Below are positions 1 through 8,369 of a stretch of 52,641 bases of DNA, piece after piece. Positions within the stretch are counted from its first letter, which is position 1; the number at the start of each line of letters is the position of its first letter. The notes under the pieces were generated by a model. That model worked only from the letters and a program-made list of their open reading frames with translations. It had not been told where the DNA came from and made no database searches. Source of the DNA: Bacteroidota bacterium (GTDB lineage: Bacteria > Bacteroidota > Bacteroidia > 2-12-FULL-35-15); contig JAOQAD010000038.1 in assembly GCA_025963775.1 (NCBI GenBank), positions 1 to 52,641 on the forward strand. The letters run 5' to 3'. A program made the position numbers and the translations under genes.

Positions 1-260
1 GAAACAAAAAATCAAGAAAGCCTGATCGCTCCCCACGGGCGACACGACATCGCAGGCTTTCAGGCCTCACGCGCGGCTTCGTAAAATGTAACAGCTAACA
101 TTATGGATCAATTCTCCGCAGGCTTGCAGTTTGAATTATGTCATCCCATGCCACGACACGGGATCCCGCTATAATCATAAGGTGTGGGGAATCCTGTAAG
201 AATTGTTAATCAGGTAGAGATTCCGTGTCGAGGCACGGAATGACGGTGATTACTGATATA
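1..260. other. Intergenic edge of window with REP-like element
   Basis: No coding region is supported here. The first 130 bases show no recognisable feature. The rest is a family-A palindromic repeat, listed separately, lying just past the stop codon of the methyltransferase gene. Any gene further left is outside the window. Confidence 0.6.
139..245. repeat. REP-like palindromic element, family A copy 1
   Basis: Two roughly 26-nt arms in inverted orientation, starting GTCATCCCATGCCACGACAC on the left and ending GGCACGGAATGAC on the right, flank a spacer containing TAATCATAAGGTGTGGGGA. The element at 13135-13236 has the same arms and a clearly related spacer, so the two are homologous copies of a roughly 105-nt unit. 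It lies directly 3' of the methyltransferase stop. Confidence 0.75.
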
Positions 261-845
261 TTAAGCTTTCACCATATTAATGAACAATTCCCTTCCAGTC
301 CTTGGCTTGATGGAATTGTAGCAGGCTTCAACCGTTTTGAAGGTGAAATATTTTTCGAAATACGGAATGTATTCATCCTTTGAACCGCCAAACGGAGGCT
401 TGTCATCATTCAGCTTGTCGTTGAACAGCAGGCCAACAAGCTTGCCGCCGGGCTTTAACAGGCTGTGCATTTTTTCTGCATACCTGTTCCTTAATGAAGG
501 GTTGAGCGCACAAAAAAATGTTTGTTCTATGATGAGATCGTATTCCGATTGGTGATCAAAGAAATCGCCCATGATAAGATTTTCCTGTGGAAATCCCGGA
601 ACGCGCTTTTTGAAATTGTTGAGCGGTTCTTCCGAAAGATCGATGACCGTTACATTGGAAAACCCTTTATTGAACAGGTATTCAGCTTCGTAAGCATTTC
701 CTGCCCCGGGGATAAGAATGGAAATATCTTTATCTGCCAGCTGGTCGATATATTCCTTTAAAGGTGTGGTGATGCTTCCTGTATCCCAGCCCGCATCATC
801 CTCGCGGTAGCGTTTGGTCCAGTATTGTTCGTCAAGTTGATGCAT
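261..845 (-). CDS. SAM-dependent methyltransferase, TPMT-like class I
   Basis: A 194-residue class I SAM-dependent methyltransferase. Near the start, W-x-x-R-Y-R-E-D-D-A-G-W-D-T-G followed by TPLKEYID is the signature of the thiopurine S-methyltransferase-like branch. The SAM-binding loop is ILIPGAGNAYEAEYL (around residues 45-60), and GDFFD then LIIEQTFFCAL follow as the acidic and active-site-side motifs. The frame stays open upstream to 950, but the extra 35 residues overlap the preceding gene and look unlike the family, so MHQLDEQYW at 845 is chosen. The start lies 13 nt after the stop of the DUF5686 gene, suggesting co-transcription. The substrate cannot be read from the sequence; small thiols, halides or selenium compounds are known for relatives. 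Confidence 0.85.
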   Translation of the reverse strand: MHQLDEQYWTKRYREDDAGWDTGSITTPLKEYIDQLADKDISILIPGAGNAYEAEYLFNKGFSNVTVIDLSEEPLNNFKKRVPGFPQENLIMGDFFDHQSEYDLIIEQTFFCALNPSLRNRYAEKMHSLLKPGGKLVGLLFNDKLNDDKPPFGGSKDEYIPYFEKYFTFKTVEACYNSIKPRTGRELFINMVKA

Positions 846-858
846 AATTGTTGTTGAA

Positions 859-3378
859 TTAGAAGGAGAACTGCAGGCCGATCTTGATGCCCCAGTTACT
901 GATCTTGTTCCCGGGATTTGCCTTGCGGTAATCACGGAGATAGAAATCATCGTTGTAGGTAAGACGGTAGGTATAGTCGATCCGGATGAGGTTGAAAATA
1001 TTTTCTACGCCGAGGTCCGCTTCAAAATACGGGACATCCTCCATCACTGTAAAATAATTGTTGGCGTTGAACTCCTTGTTCTTATTGCTGAGTGTGCCGT
1101 AGATCATGTTGATGCCGACAATCTCGCGCCAGTTGTATTGCTTCAGCAGGGGAATGCGGTTGAAGAACAGGCCGCTGAAATGATGCTGCAGGAAGGCTTC
1201 GATATACTGGTCGCTGACAAATTCAAAATTACTCATCTGGTTGAAGGTATTGCTCGCGTAAATATATGTTTCGTTGCCGCGTGGAATTTCAAGCAGGGTG
1301 TACGGGATCCTGGAAAATACTTTTCCGACTTTTATGAATACCTGCGAATAGCCCAGTGTTGCAAAGCGAAAACGATTGGAATAGGAAAGGCTTGCCTTGT
1401 GGTAATTGAAATCTCCGTTCAGCACATCTTTTAAGCCCAGCGTATAATTCAGGCTGATCACGGCAGAGCGCTTGTTGCCGAAGCTGATGCGCTCGGTGCC
1501 GTTCTGTACATAGCGTTCTTTCCTGGAATAACGAAGATCGAGCAGCGCTTCGGTGATGGAATATTTACGCTGCAGGAAAATGTTGAACTGATCGCCGAAG
1601 GTAACCGGGAACAGTGGATTGGTACGGATGTTCTGGAAGGTCACCTTTGAGCTGATGCCGATATTGAAATCTTTTTCATACCAGATCCTCGCTTCCTGCT
1701 TTTTAACAAGGCGTGAAATGGGGCCGATGCCGGCAGCAAAATTAAACAGGTTGTTTGGCGACTGCCCGAGGTTCATGTTGCTGGAAAAGCTGAAATCAGT
1801 GCCTGCCTGGTCGATGTCATCGCGGTACTGGATCCCGGCCTTGCTCCATGGAAAGCGGGTAAGGATGCGCTCCAGCTGCAGGTTGTATTTAAAGCCATGA
1901 TCCTTAAAGCCGTAGGCACCATAACCGCGGATGATCCATGATTTGCTGAACTTTGCATTGGTACGGAAGCCCAGCCTTATTTTGTCTCCCTCGTATTGGT
2001 TGCGGCTGTATAGCTGCATGTAATGCCCGATGTCGACCGGGCCGAAATCCTTGTAGCCGGAGAACAGGAAGTAAAGCACATTCACGCCGGTCTTGATGAA
2101 CGGGATCTGACGCACGGTATCGATCATGTCGTAGGATTTCGCTTCCATCTTTGTAAGTTGCTCATGCCGGTTGTTCCGCCACCAGGCAGTGTCTTTCAGG
2201 ATCGCGTCTTCGGCGTAAACAGTGCTGGTCTCATAAAAATCCTTTTGCTTGGGCTGGTTAACTACGAAATTACGGTTGGAGTTGTAGGTGCGCACCACCA
2301 TGCTTACAAACTTGCTGGTGATGGTTGTATAATCCACGATGGTCCTTGTTTGTGAAGGCACCCATGGGCCTGCAGAGGTCGGGATCAGCACTTCCTGGAT
2401 ACGTGCCCGGTCGATCCAGTTCATATTCACATCCGGCGTGATCTCGAGGTCGAGCTGCTTGATCGCGAAAGTGGTATCCGTGATCCAGAGTGTTCCGGTG
2501 TAAGCGAGATCTTTTTTATTCTTTGGGCGGCAATCGACTTTGTAGCATTTCATGCTGTCGATGAACACGCTGTCGATGAGGTAATAATTATAGAACAGCA
2601 TCGCGTTATCCGCAATAGGGGAGAGGATGTCTTTTCCCTGGATGGCCACGGTGTTGTTTGCGAAATTGTAATTCTGGAAATCGGTTCCGGTGAGCTGTGA
2701 AACGGCGCTGCCATCTTTCATTCCCACGAATTTGATCTTTACCGCTTCCACGTTCTCACGTTTCTTTTCCGCTTCCTTGTAGGAATAAATTTCGGAGATC
2801 ACCTCGCTCATCATTACGGGAAGATTGGCCTTGCTTTCTTCGCCTGCAAGCACATCAAGGCTGTCCCACATGCTGATGAAGGGCCTGAACAGCCGCCACC
2901 TGCGCATTTTCGGCGTGATGTTATCCACATCAGCCTCCTGTTTGGTATAGCTTAAATACTGAACGGAATTAAGGTTGTCGCGGTTGTATTTCGATTTGTT
3001 GACCTGTGCATTTTTGATGATGCGCAAAGCCGGGTTGATCCCCGGGCGCACTTCCACTGTATTTAAATTCAATGCTTCCGGGCTCAGCTGGAAATCGATG
3101 ATTTGCGTCTGCCCTTTTTTTACGGGCTTTGCCCTTGATTTATAGCCGATGAGTGAAATGTAAATCGAATCTTTGGGACTGCTTGTCGTGATGCTGTAAT
3201 TGCCGTCAAAATCGGTCACGGTGCCAATGAGCGTTCCCTTGAAATAAATGTTCACAAAGGGAATTCCTGCATTGGTACCTTTTTCGGTAACATGCCCCGT
3301 GATAATGGTTTCCTGCTGCGCTTTCAGCTGGAGGCTGAGCACGAGGAGGAAAAGGAGGTATGTTGTTTTTTTTAGCAT
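859..3378 (-). CDS. DUF5686 family outer-membrane protein with carboxypeptidase-like domain
   Basis: An 839-residue predicted outer-membrane protein. A signal peptide (about residues 1-20, ending KAQ) precedes a CarboxypepD_reg-like beta-sandwich (about 25-100, with G-x-V-T-E-K-G-T-N-A-G-I-P-F-V-N and DFDGNYSI), as found at the N-terminus of TonB-dependent receptors. The remainder matches the DUF5686 family in layout: a soluble segment with many Asp-Ser and Trp motifs, then amphipathic strands ending in a terminal aromatic (LQFSF), typical of a beta-barrel. There is no TonB plug, so it is not a classical SusC receptor. Family members are common in Bacteroidota and their function is not established. 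The gene heads a two-gene operon with the methyltransferase. Confidence 0.85.
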   Translation of the reverse strand: MLKKTTYLLFLLVLSLQLKAQQETIITGHVTEKGTNAGIPFVNIYFKGTLIGTVTDFDGNYSITTSSPKDSIYISLIGYKSRAKPVKKGQTQIIDFQLSPEALNLNTVEVRPGINPALRIIKNAQVNKSKYNRDNLNSVQYLSYTKQEADVDNITPKMRRWRLFRPFISMWDSLDVLAGEESKANLPVMMSEVISEIYSYKEAEKKRENVEAVKIKFVGMKDGSAVSQLTGTDFQNYNFANNTVAIQGKDILSPIADNAMLFYNYYLIDSVFIDSMKCYKVDCRPKNKKDLAYTGTLWITDTTFAIKQLDLEITPDVNMNWIDRARIQEVLIPTSAGPWVPSQTRTIVDYTTITSKFVSMVVRTYNSNRNFVVNQPKQKDFYETSTVYAEDAILKDTAWWRNNRHEQLTKMEAKSYDMIDTVRQIPFIKTGVNVLYFLFSGYKDFGPVDIGHYMQLYSRNQYEGDKIRLGFRTNAKFSKSWIIRGYGAYGFKDHGFKYNLQLERILTRFPWSKAGIQYRDDIDQAGTDFSFSSNMNLGQSPNNLFNFAAGIGPISRLVKKQEARIWYEKDFNIGISSKVTFQNIRTNPLFPVTFGDQFNIFLQRKYSITEALLDLRYSRKERYVQNGTERISFGNKRSAVISLNYTLGLKDVLNGDFNYHKASLSYSNRFRFATLGYSQVFIKVGKVFSRIPYTLLEIPRGNETYIYASNTFNQMSNFEFVSDQYIEAFLQHHFSGLFFNRIPLLKQYNWREIVGINMIYGTLSNKNKEFNANNYFTVMEDVPYFEADLGVENIFNLIRIDYTYRLTYNDDFYLRDYRKANPGNKISNWGIKIGLQFSF

Positions 3379-3407
3379 TCTTTTATCCTAAACGTAAGGT
3401 GACTGTC

Positions 3408-3443
3408 ACACACCCCTAACCCCTCTCAAGAGGGGAATTGATC
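3408..3443. repeat. REP-like element, family C (short copy)
   Basis: CACCCCTAACCCCTCTCAAG followed by AGGGGAATTG forms a short CCCCTCT/AGAGGGG-type hairpin between the divergent-facing ends of two minus-strand genes. The same CACCCC-x-x-x-CCCCTCCT theme is found in the longer element at 10306-10432. Confidence 0.55.
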
Positions 3444-3513
3444 CTGCACATTTTGTAATTCCGGTTTGAATTTAAAGAACTCATTAACAGGCTAACAGTC
3501 TACGAACAACGAA

Positions 3514-4956
3514 CTACAAACTGTTCTTCAGTTCCAGTAAAACAACATTCTCCACATGGTGCGTCTGCGGGAACATATCCACGGGCTGCACTTTCGTTAC
3601 TTTGTATTTTGCATCCAGCAGTTGCAGGTCTCTTGCCTGTGTGGCCGGGTTACAGCTTACATATACGATCCGCTGCGGCGCAATCTCAAGCATCTTATTG
3701 GTTACATCGTCGTGCATGCCTGCGCGCGGAGGATCGGTGATGATCACATCCGGTCTGCCGTTTTCTGCAACGAACGCATCATTCAGCACATCCTTCATGT
3801 CGCCTGCATAGAATACCGTGTTTGTAATATTGTTCAGTTGGGAATTGATCTTCGCATCTTCGATGGCAGCGGGAACGTATTCAACGCCCACTACTTTCTT
3901 CGCCTGGTGCGCCACAAAATTGGCGATGGTGCCGGTTCCTGTGTAGAGGTCATACACCACATCCGTATTTTTGATCGCAGCAAAATCGCGTGTGACCTTG
4001 TACAGTTCGTAAGCCTGTTCGGAGTTCGTCTGGTAAAAGCTTTTCGGCCCGATCTTGAACTTCAGGCCTTCCATGTTCTCGTAGATGCTGTCGTTGCCTT
4101 TGTACAGAAGGATCTCGAGGTCGCTGATGGTATCGTTCTTCTTTGAGTTGATCACATATTGAAGCGAAGTGATCTGCGGGAATTTTTCTGAAACGTGGTT
4201 CAGCAGCTTTTCAATGTTCTCTTTGTCGTTGTAGAAAAAAGAAACGATCAGCATCCACTCGCCGGTGGAAGTGCTGCGAATAATAATGTTTCGCAACAAT
4301 CCAACCTGTTCTCTCAGGTCGAAGAAAGGCAGCTTGTTCTCCAGCGCATAATTCCTGATCTCGTTGCGGATCGCATTGGAAGGCTCTTCCTGCAGGTAGC
4401 AGGTATCAATGTCGAGGATCTTATCAAACATCCCCGGAATGTGGAATCCAAGCGCATTGCGGCTGATCTCGCCCGCCTCTTCGCCGAAGGAAAGGTTCTT
4501 ATCGTTGATCTGCTCAAGGGTCAGCCATTTTTTATTGGAAAAGGTATATTCCAGCTTGTTCCGGTAAAAATAAACCTTCTGGGAAGGCAGAATCTGTGCG
4601 ATCTCCGGCAGCTCTATTTTTGCAAGTCGCGTCAGTGCATCGCTCACCTGTTTCTGTTTGTAGAACAATTGCCAGTCGTAAGCCATGTTCTGCCATTTGC
4701 AGCCGCCGCAGGTACCGAAATGCTTGCATACCGGAGCGGTACGCTTTTCGGATGCTTCCTTCACCGCAATGGTGCTAGCTTCCCGGTATTTGCTTTTTTT
4801 GCGGGTGATCTGCAGATCCACCAGGTCGCCGGGAACTGCGCCTTTGATAAAGATCACGTATTCATCGGTGCGTGCAACCGAATGTCCGTCGGAACTGGCA
4901 TCGGTCACGCGTATGTTTTCAAGGATTGGTAAAGGCTTTTTATTATTCGGTCTCAT
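3514..4956 (-). CDS. rlmD: 23S rRNA (uracil-1939-C5)-methyltransferase RlmD
   Basis: A 480-residue RNA m5U methyltransferase of the RlmD/RumA family. An N-terminal TRAM-like RNA-binding domain (about 10-65) is followed by the iron-sulfur cysteines C77, C83 and C86 in CKHFGTCGGC and probably C186. The Rossmann methyltransferase half has the SAM loop VVYDLYTGTGTIANFV, the IITDPPRAGMH motif and the catalytic VSCNPATQARD near residue 435. The length fits the family. RlmC and TrmA are related, but the four-cysteine cluster plus TRAM domain favours RlmD; Bacteroidota often annotate this gene simply as rlmD. It is a housekeeping rRNA modification gene and appears monocistronic. Confidence 0.92.
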   Translation of the reverse strand: MRPNNKKPLPILENIRVTDASSDGHSVARTDEYVIFIKGAVPGDLVDLQITRKKSKYREASTIAVKEASEKRTAPVCKHFGTCGGCKWQNMAYDWQLFYKQKQVSDALTRLAKIELPEIAQILPSQKVYFYRNKLEYTFSNKKWLTLEQINDKNLSFGEEAGEISRNALGFHIPGMFDKILDIDTCYLQEEPSNAIRNEIRNYALENKLPFFDLREQVGLLRNIIIRSTSTGEWMLIVSFFYNDKENIEKLLNHVSEKFPQITSLQYVINSKKNDTISDLEILLYKGNDSIYENMEGLKFKIGPKSFYQTNSEQAYELYKVTRDFAAIKNTDVVYDLYTGTGTIANFVAHQAKKVVGVEYVPAAIEDAKINSQLNNITNTVFYAGDMKDVLNDAFVAENGRPDVIITDPPRAGMHDDVTNKMLEIAPQRIVYVSCNPATQARDLQLLDAKYKVTKVQPVDMFPQTHHVENVVLLELKNSL

Positions 4957-5142
4957 GTTCAGGCATTAGCGCTTTTTCAGCGGATGTAAATTTACTAAAA
5001 CCCTTTGAATAAATAAGCCTGTATTTGGCTCCGTACGGGCATAAATATCATTTCGCGGAAAAGGCGGCTGTATCTTTTTCCAGGGGCTTCGTTATATCTT
5101 CAAAATCACATTCCCCGCTTTCCATCTCTAAAATCAACCGCC

Positions 5143-6615
5143 ATGAAAATCAATCCCATCAGCAAGCTCAATGCGAAGATCGCCATCAGCATTGCCGCCG
5201 CAGGCGCGATCATCAGCATCGCATTTGTAAAGTCACCCGAAAAAGAACAGGCAGCGTTTACATCTAAAAAGAAAGTGGCGCCGCCGATAAAGCAGGCGGA
5301 TGTTGCCTATTCACAGTTCAGCGTAAGTGCTGCGGAAAGCTCCAAACTGTATTACAGCTCAGGTTCCGTGATCAGCATTCCTGCAAATGCATTTGTGGAC
5401 AAGCAGGGAAAACCTGTGGAAGGCAAGGTGGATATACAATACAGGGAGTTTCATGATCCCGCCGATTTTTTTGTAAGCGGTATCCCGATGAGCTACGATT
5501 CGGCAGGAACGGAATATCATTTTGAATCTGCCGGGATGCTGGAGATCCTTGCTTACCACGATGGGGAGCCGGTTTTTATCAACCCGGATAAAAGGATCGT
5601 GGTGGAAATGGCTTCGCAGCAACAGGAAGATAAATACAACATTTACCGCTTCGATTCGCTGGCCGGCAACTGGAAATTTGTTTACAAAGACAAAGCTTCC
5701 GGCAAGGAGCCCGCAGATCTTCCTGTCGCGCCTTTTGCATCCGTTCTGAAAAAAATGCCGGTGACTGCCGCGCTGATGAAGCCGGAAAAGCAGTCAGAGC
5801 TTGTGAAGCCGGCATTGGCGGATAATAATAACTACCAGTTCGACCTTGCTCTTGACCTCAATGAGTTCCCTGAATTATCAGTTTATAAGAACATGAAATT
5901 TGAGGTGAAAGAGGGGGAAAAGGATTTCAATAAAGGCTATGCAAGTGTTACCTGGAGCGATGTATCACTGGAAAAAAGCAATACCGGGAGTTACCTGATG
6001 ACGTTATCCTACGCTACCGATTCACATACGTTTGAAGTGAACCCGGTGTTCGATAAAGCTGCTTACGCTGCAGCCTTTTCAACATACACTTCATTGCTTG
6101 GAGAACGGAGAAAGCAGGATGCGCTGCTCAAAAAGAAAAATGATTCATTGTATGCGTTTACACAGTCTGACAGGCTGAACCGTAATGACCTCGCAAGCGG
6201 AGGCCTGGCAAGGATAACGGCGATGCTGCAAAAGGAAGAGTTCGTAAGAAGAGTGTTTGTCATCAGCGGTTTCGGGATCTGGAATTCGGACTGTCCGGCA
6301 TCGCTTCCGAAAGGAGAACAATTTGCGGCCACCTATGTTGACTCAACAGGTAAAAAGCTCCAGTTCCAGGCCCTGTACCTTGTTGAAAGAGGACGCAACG
6401 CGATGTTTAAAATGTATTCGCCGGCCCGCTTGTATTTTAACCCTGCAAAGAGGAACATTATCTGGGCCGTTACAAGTGATAACAAGCTGGCTGTATGCCT
6501 CGAAGATGATTTCAAAGCGCTGAAAGAAAAGAATGACAGCTGCACCGTTAAAATGCAGGTGATCGCAAAAGCGATCAAAACAACTGATGAAGTAAAGGAG
6601 ATACTGGATTTTTAA
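5143..6615 (+). CDS. Conserved hypothetical exported protein
   Basis: A 490-residue protein with a hydrophobic N-terminal segment (about residues 12-30) that could be a signal anchor or signal peptide. Residues 65-160 carry a block often seen in Bacteroidota surface proteins: G-S-V-I-S-I-P-A-N-A-F-V-D-K-Q-G, then a V-D-I-Q-Y-R-E-F-H-D segment and SGIPMSYDSAG, which suggests a beta-sandwich. The rest has no motif I recognise; several K/E-rich helical stretches occur around residues 310-350. The GldM-C-like gene follows 19 nt after the stop and probably shares the transcript. I do not recognise a named family and assign no function. Confidence 0.75.
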   Translation: MKINPISKLNAKIAISIAAAGAIISIAFVKSPEKEQAAFTSKKKVAPPIKQADVAYSQFSVSAAESSKLYYSSGSVISIPANAFVDKQGKPVEGKVDIQYREFHDPADFFVSGIPMSYDSAGTEYHFESAGMLEILAYHDGEPVFINPDKRIVVEMASQQQEDKYNIYRFDSLAGNWKFVYKDKASGKEPADLPVAPFASVLKKMPVTAALMKPEKQSELVKPALADNNNYQFDLALDLNEFPELSVYKNMKFEVKEGEKDFNKGYASVTWSDVSLEKSNTGSYLMTLSYATDSHTFEVNPVFDKAAYAAAFSTYTSLLGERRKQDALLKKKNDSLYAFTQSDRLNRNDLASGGLARITAMLQKEEFVRRVFVISGFGIWNSDCPASLPKGEQFAATYVDSTGKKLQFQALYLVERGRNAMFKMYSPARLYFNPAKRNIIWAVTSDNKLAVCLEDDFKALKEKNDSCTVKMQVIAKAIKTTDEVKEILDF

Positions 6616-6634
6616 ATCATGAAAAAGAGGTAAC

Positions 6635-7333
6635 ATGAAACAATTACTTATCATGGCCCTGTTAGCGGCAATCTCACTGAAGCTGCAGGCACAGGAGACC
6701 GACAGGATAAAAGTGAAGAAAGTGAAGTGGGAGGTGAACATTACTTCGCCTGACAGCATTTTCTGGATCGCGAAAGCTAACCCGGTGGTGATCGATGTGA
6801 AAGGCGGGACAAATTATGCGGTGAACATTCTTGGAGGCACCATTTTAAAAAAGGGCGGAAAATATTTTGTGGATGTAAAGGAAGAAGGTGCCGCCACCAT
6901 TTCAGTGTATGAAAAAATGCCAAATAAAAAACTGCGGGTACTCTTTACACGATTATTCCCTGTAAAGAAAATCCCTTCCCCTCAGTTCTTTGTCTGCGGT
7001 GTAAAAGCGGATTCAGTGATCGATAAGGAGCAGATCATCAGTGACAATGTGGTAACGGCATATCATCCCTTCTACAAAGTGAACCTGCCCGTTACCGGCT
7101 TTGATGTGACTTTTCGCAGCGGTGGCAAAACGGAAATGCTGAGCTCGCAGAACAATCAATTTACGATCGATATGCGCCGGCGCATCTACAGCCTGAAGCC
7201 GGGCACATTGCTTACTTTCCGGAATGTGTATTATATTCTGCCGGATGGCACACGGGAAAAGATGAATGAATTTGAAGTGTTTATTGCGGAAACGAATAAG
7301 TACAAGGTTGGGTACCGGGTGATAGGCTTATGA
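6635..7333 (+). CDS. Secreted protein with GldM C-terminal-like domain
   Basis: A 232-residue protein with a clear signal peptide (MKQLLIMALLAAISLKLQAQ). The mature part looks like two small beta-sandwich repeats: residues about 45-100 (VVIDVKGGTNYAVNILGGTI) and 115-225. The second half resembles the C-terminal domains of the gliding/T9SS protein GldM: a PQFFVCGVKADSVI start, LPVTGFDVTF in the middle, and a FRNVYYILPDGT end. It has no GldM transmembrane helix or periplasmic stalk, so it is not GldM itself. The similarity is recalled from family patterns and was not searched. It may be a periplasmic or surface accessory protein produced with the preceding gene. Confidence 0.6.
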   Translation: MKQLLIMALLAAISLKLQAQETDRIKVKKVKWEVNITSPDSIFWIAKANPVVIDVKGGTNYAVNILGGTILKKGGKYFVDVKEEGAATISVYEKMPNKKLRVLFTRLFPVKKIPSPQFFVCGVKADSVIDKEQIISDNVVTAYHPFYKVNLPVTGFDVTFRSGGKTEMLSSQNNQFTIDMRRRIYSLKPGTLLTFRNVYYILPDGTREKMNEFEVFIAETNKYKVGYRVIGL

Positions 7334-7351
7334 TGTTACCTGTATTATTCA

Positions 7352-7377
7352 TCATCCCGTGCTACGACACGGGATGA
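7352..7377. repeat. REP-like hairpin, family A (single-arm copy)
   Basis: A perfect 10-bp stem, TCATCCCGTG and CACGGGATGA, with a six-base loop sits between two convergent gene ends. It corresponds to one folded arm of the longer family-A elements. There is no T-run, so a classical intrinsic terminator is not shown, but the hairpin could act at the 3' ends of both transcripts. Confidence 0.65.
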
Positions 7378-7398
7378 CGATGCGTAGCAGTACAAATA

Positions 7399-8181
7399 CT
7401 ATTTCACCTTCACCACTACATTATTCCTCTTCTCGGTTTGCTTTTCATTCTCCGCATGTGTGGCATACAGCTTATCAAGCGGGGTGAGGTAATAATACGC
7501 ATTGAAGTTCTTGTAGAATTTTTTCAGGTCTTTGTCGCAATAGCCGCTTGCCCAGGTTGGATCCACATAATACCAGGTGCCGCCGATCTTCACCTTATCC
7601 CATGCATGGTTGGTGGCAAAGTTCTTTTTGCCCCTCACACGCTCGATCTTGTTCGTGTTGTTGCTTACCCTGCCCACTGCAATTTCACAGGGAATGCCGC
7701 TTTCGGTGCAGAGCTCCTGGAAGAGCACGGCATAGCCTTCACAAATTCCTTTTTTATTCCTCAGCACTTTTGTTGCATAGGCAGCATAGTAGGCTTTCCT
7801 TTTTTTATCCAGCTCCGCCTGTGTTTTGTAAGTGAATTTGATGTTCATATCCTGCTTTGAGCGCAGCTGTGCATAATCATACGCAATGTTGTTGGTGATC
7901 CACATGAAGATGGAACGCACCTTTTCCTCATCGCTGGAACAATTGGCGGTAAGGTCTTTTGCAAGCTCGGGGATTTTTTTATAATGCCGTTTAAGCCCGG
8001 TGGCATACGCATCTATCGCTGAAAAATCTGTAGTGGAAACAAATGCGGGATCACCCTTGGCTTCCATGTTAACTGCATCGGAAGCGAGGAGCTCAGTCGA
8101 ATCATCCTGTGCCGAAATGTTCCCGGCAAAAACGAAAGCAAAAAATAATGAAAAAAGTGCCCTGTTAAAGAAAATGCGCAT
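7399..8181 (-). CDS. Secreted transglutaminase-like domain protein
   Basis: A 260-residue protein with a signal peptide (residues 1-24, ending NISAQ). The transglutaminase/protease-like core is well kept: C147 in RNKKGICEGYAVLFQELC, H192 in ATNHAWDKVKI and D207 in WYYVDPTW form the expected Cys-His-Asp triad. An upstream helix (EEKVRSIFMWITNNIAYD) is also typical. These proteins act as cysteine peptidases or acyl transferases outside the cytoplasm; the substrate is unknown. The gene is convergent with the GldM-C-like gene and divergent from rocD. Confidence 0.87.
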   Translation of the reverse strand: MRIFFNRALFSLFFAFVFAGNISAQDDSTELLASDAVNMEAKGDPAFVSTTDFSAIDAYATGLKRHYKKIPELAKDLTANCSSDEEKVRSIFMWITNNIAYDYAQLRSKQDMNIKFTYKTQAELDKKRKAYYAAYATKVLRNKKGICEGYAVLFQELCTESGIPCEIAVGRVSNNTNKIERVRGKKNFATNHAWDKVKIGGTWYYVDPTWASGYCDKDLKKFYKNFNAYYYLTPLDKLYATHAENEKQTEKRNNVVVKVK

Positions 8182-8337
8182 GTACTATAACGAATTGAAT
8201 AAGCTGTTATTGCAATGTAAATGTATAAACTTCTTATGTCACTAAGATACGGCTTTTCATCAGATTCCCTGATTTTTTAGAGGCTGAAAAGGTTAATTGC
8301 TGCGCCCAACGGACTTTTCAAAATGAAAAAAAATGAT

Positions 8338-8345
8338 TAAATTTG
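8338..8345 (+). promoter_or_regulatory. Bacteroidota -7 element for rocD
   Basis: TAAATTTG matches the Bacteroidota -7 consensus TAnnTTTG exactly. TTTT at 8315-8318 lies 19 nt upstream where the -33 TTG element would be expected. A start of transcription a few bases downstream would fall inside the palindrome at 8345-8362 and leave a leader of only about 15-20 nt before the rocD ATG at 8370. Confidence 0.6.
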
Positions 8346-8362
8346 TAGTATTCAAATACTAC
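8345..8362. promoter_or_regulatory. Palindromic operator candidate upstream of rocD
   Basis: A perfect 8-bp inverted repeat, GTAGTATT then CA then AATACTAC, extends by further matches after one G/T mismatch on each side. It begins at the last base of the -7 element and ends 7 nt before the rocD start. A dimeric repressor bound here would block initiation; alternatively it folds at the very 5' end of the mRNA. The regulator is unknown. Confidence 0.55.
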
Positions 8363-8369
8363 GAAATAT

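Noticed and set aside
846..950. N-terminal extension of the methyltransferase gene
   Set aside because: The 35 extra residues overlap the DUF5686 gene's last codons and are Ser/Thr/Arg-rich with no family similarity; the family begins at MHQLDEQYW.
4195..4932. A 245-codon open frame on the plus strand
   Set aside because: It is antisense to rlmD, which has complete catalytic and iron-sulfur motifs.
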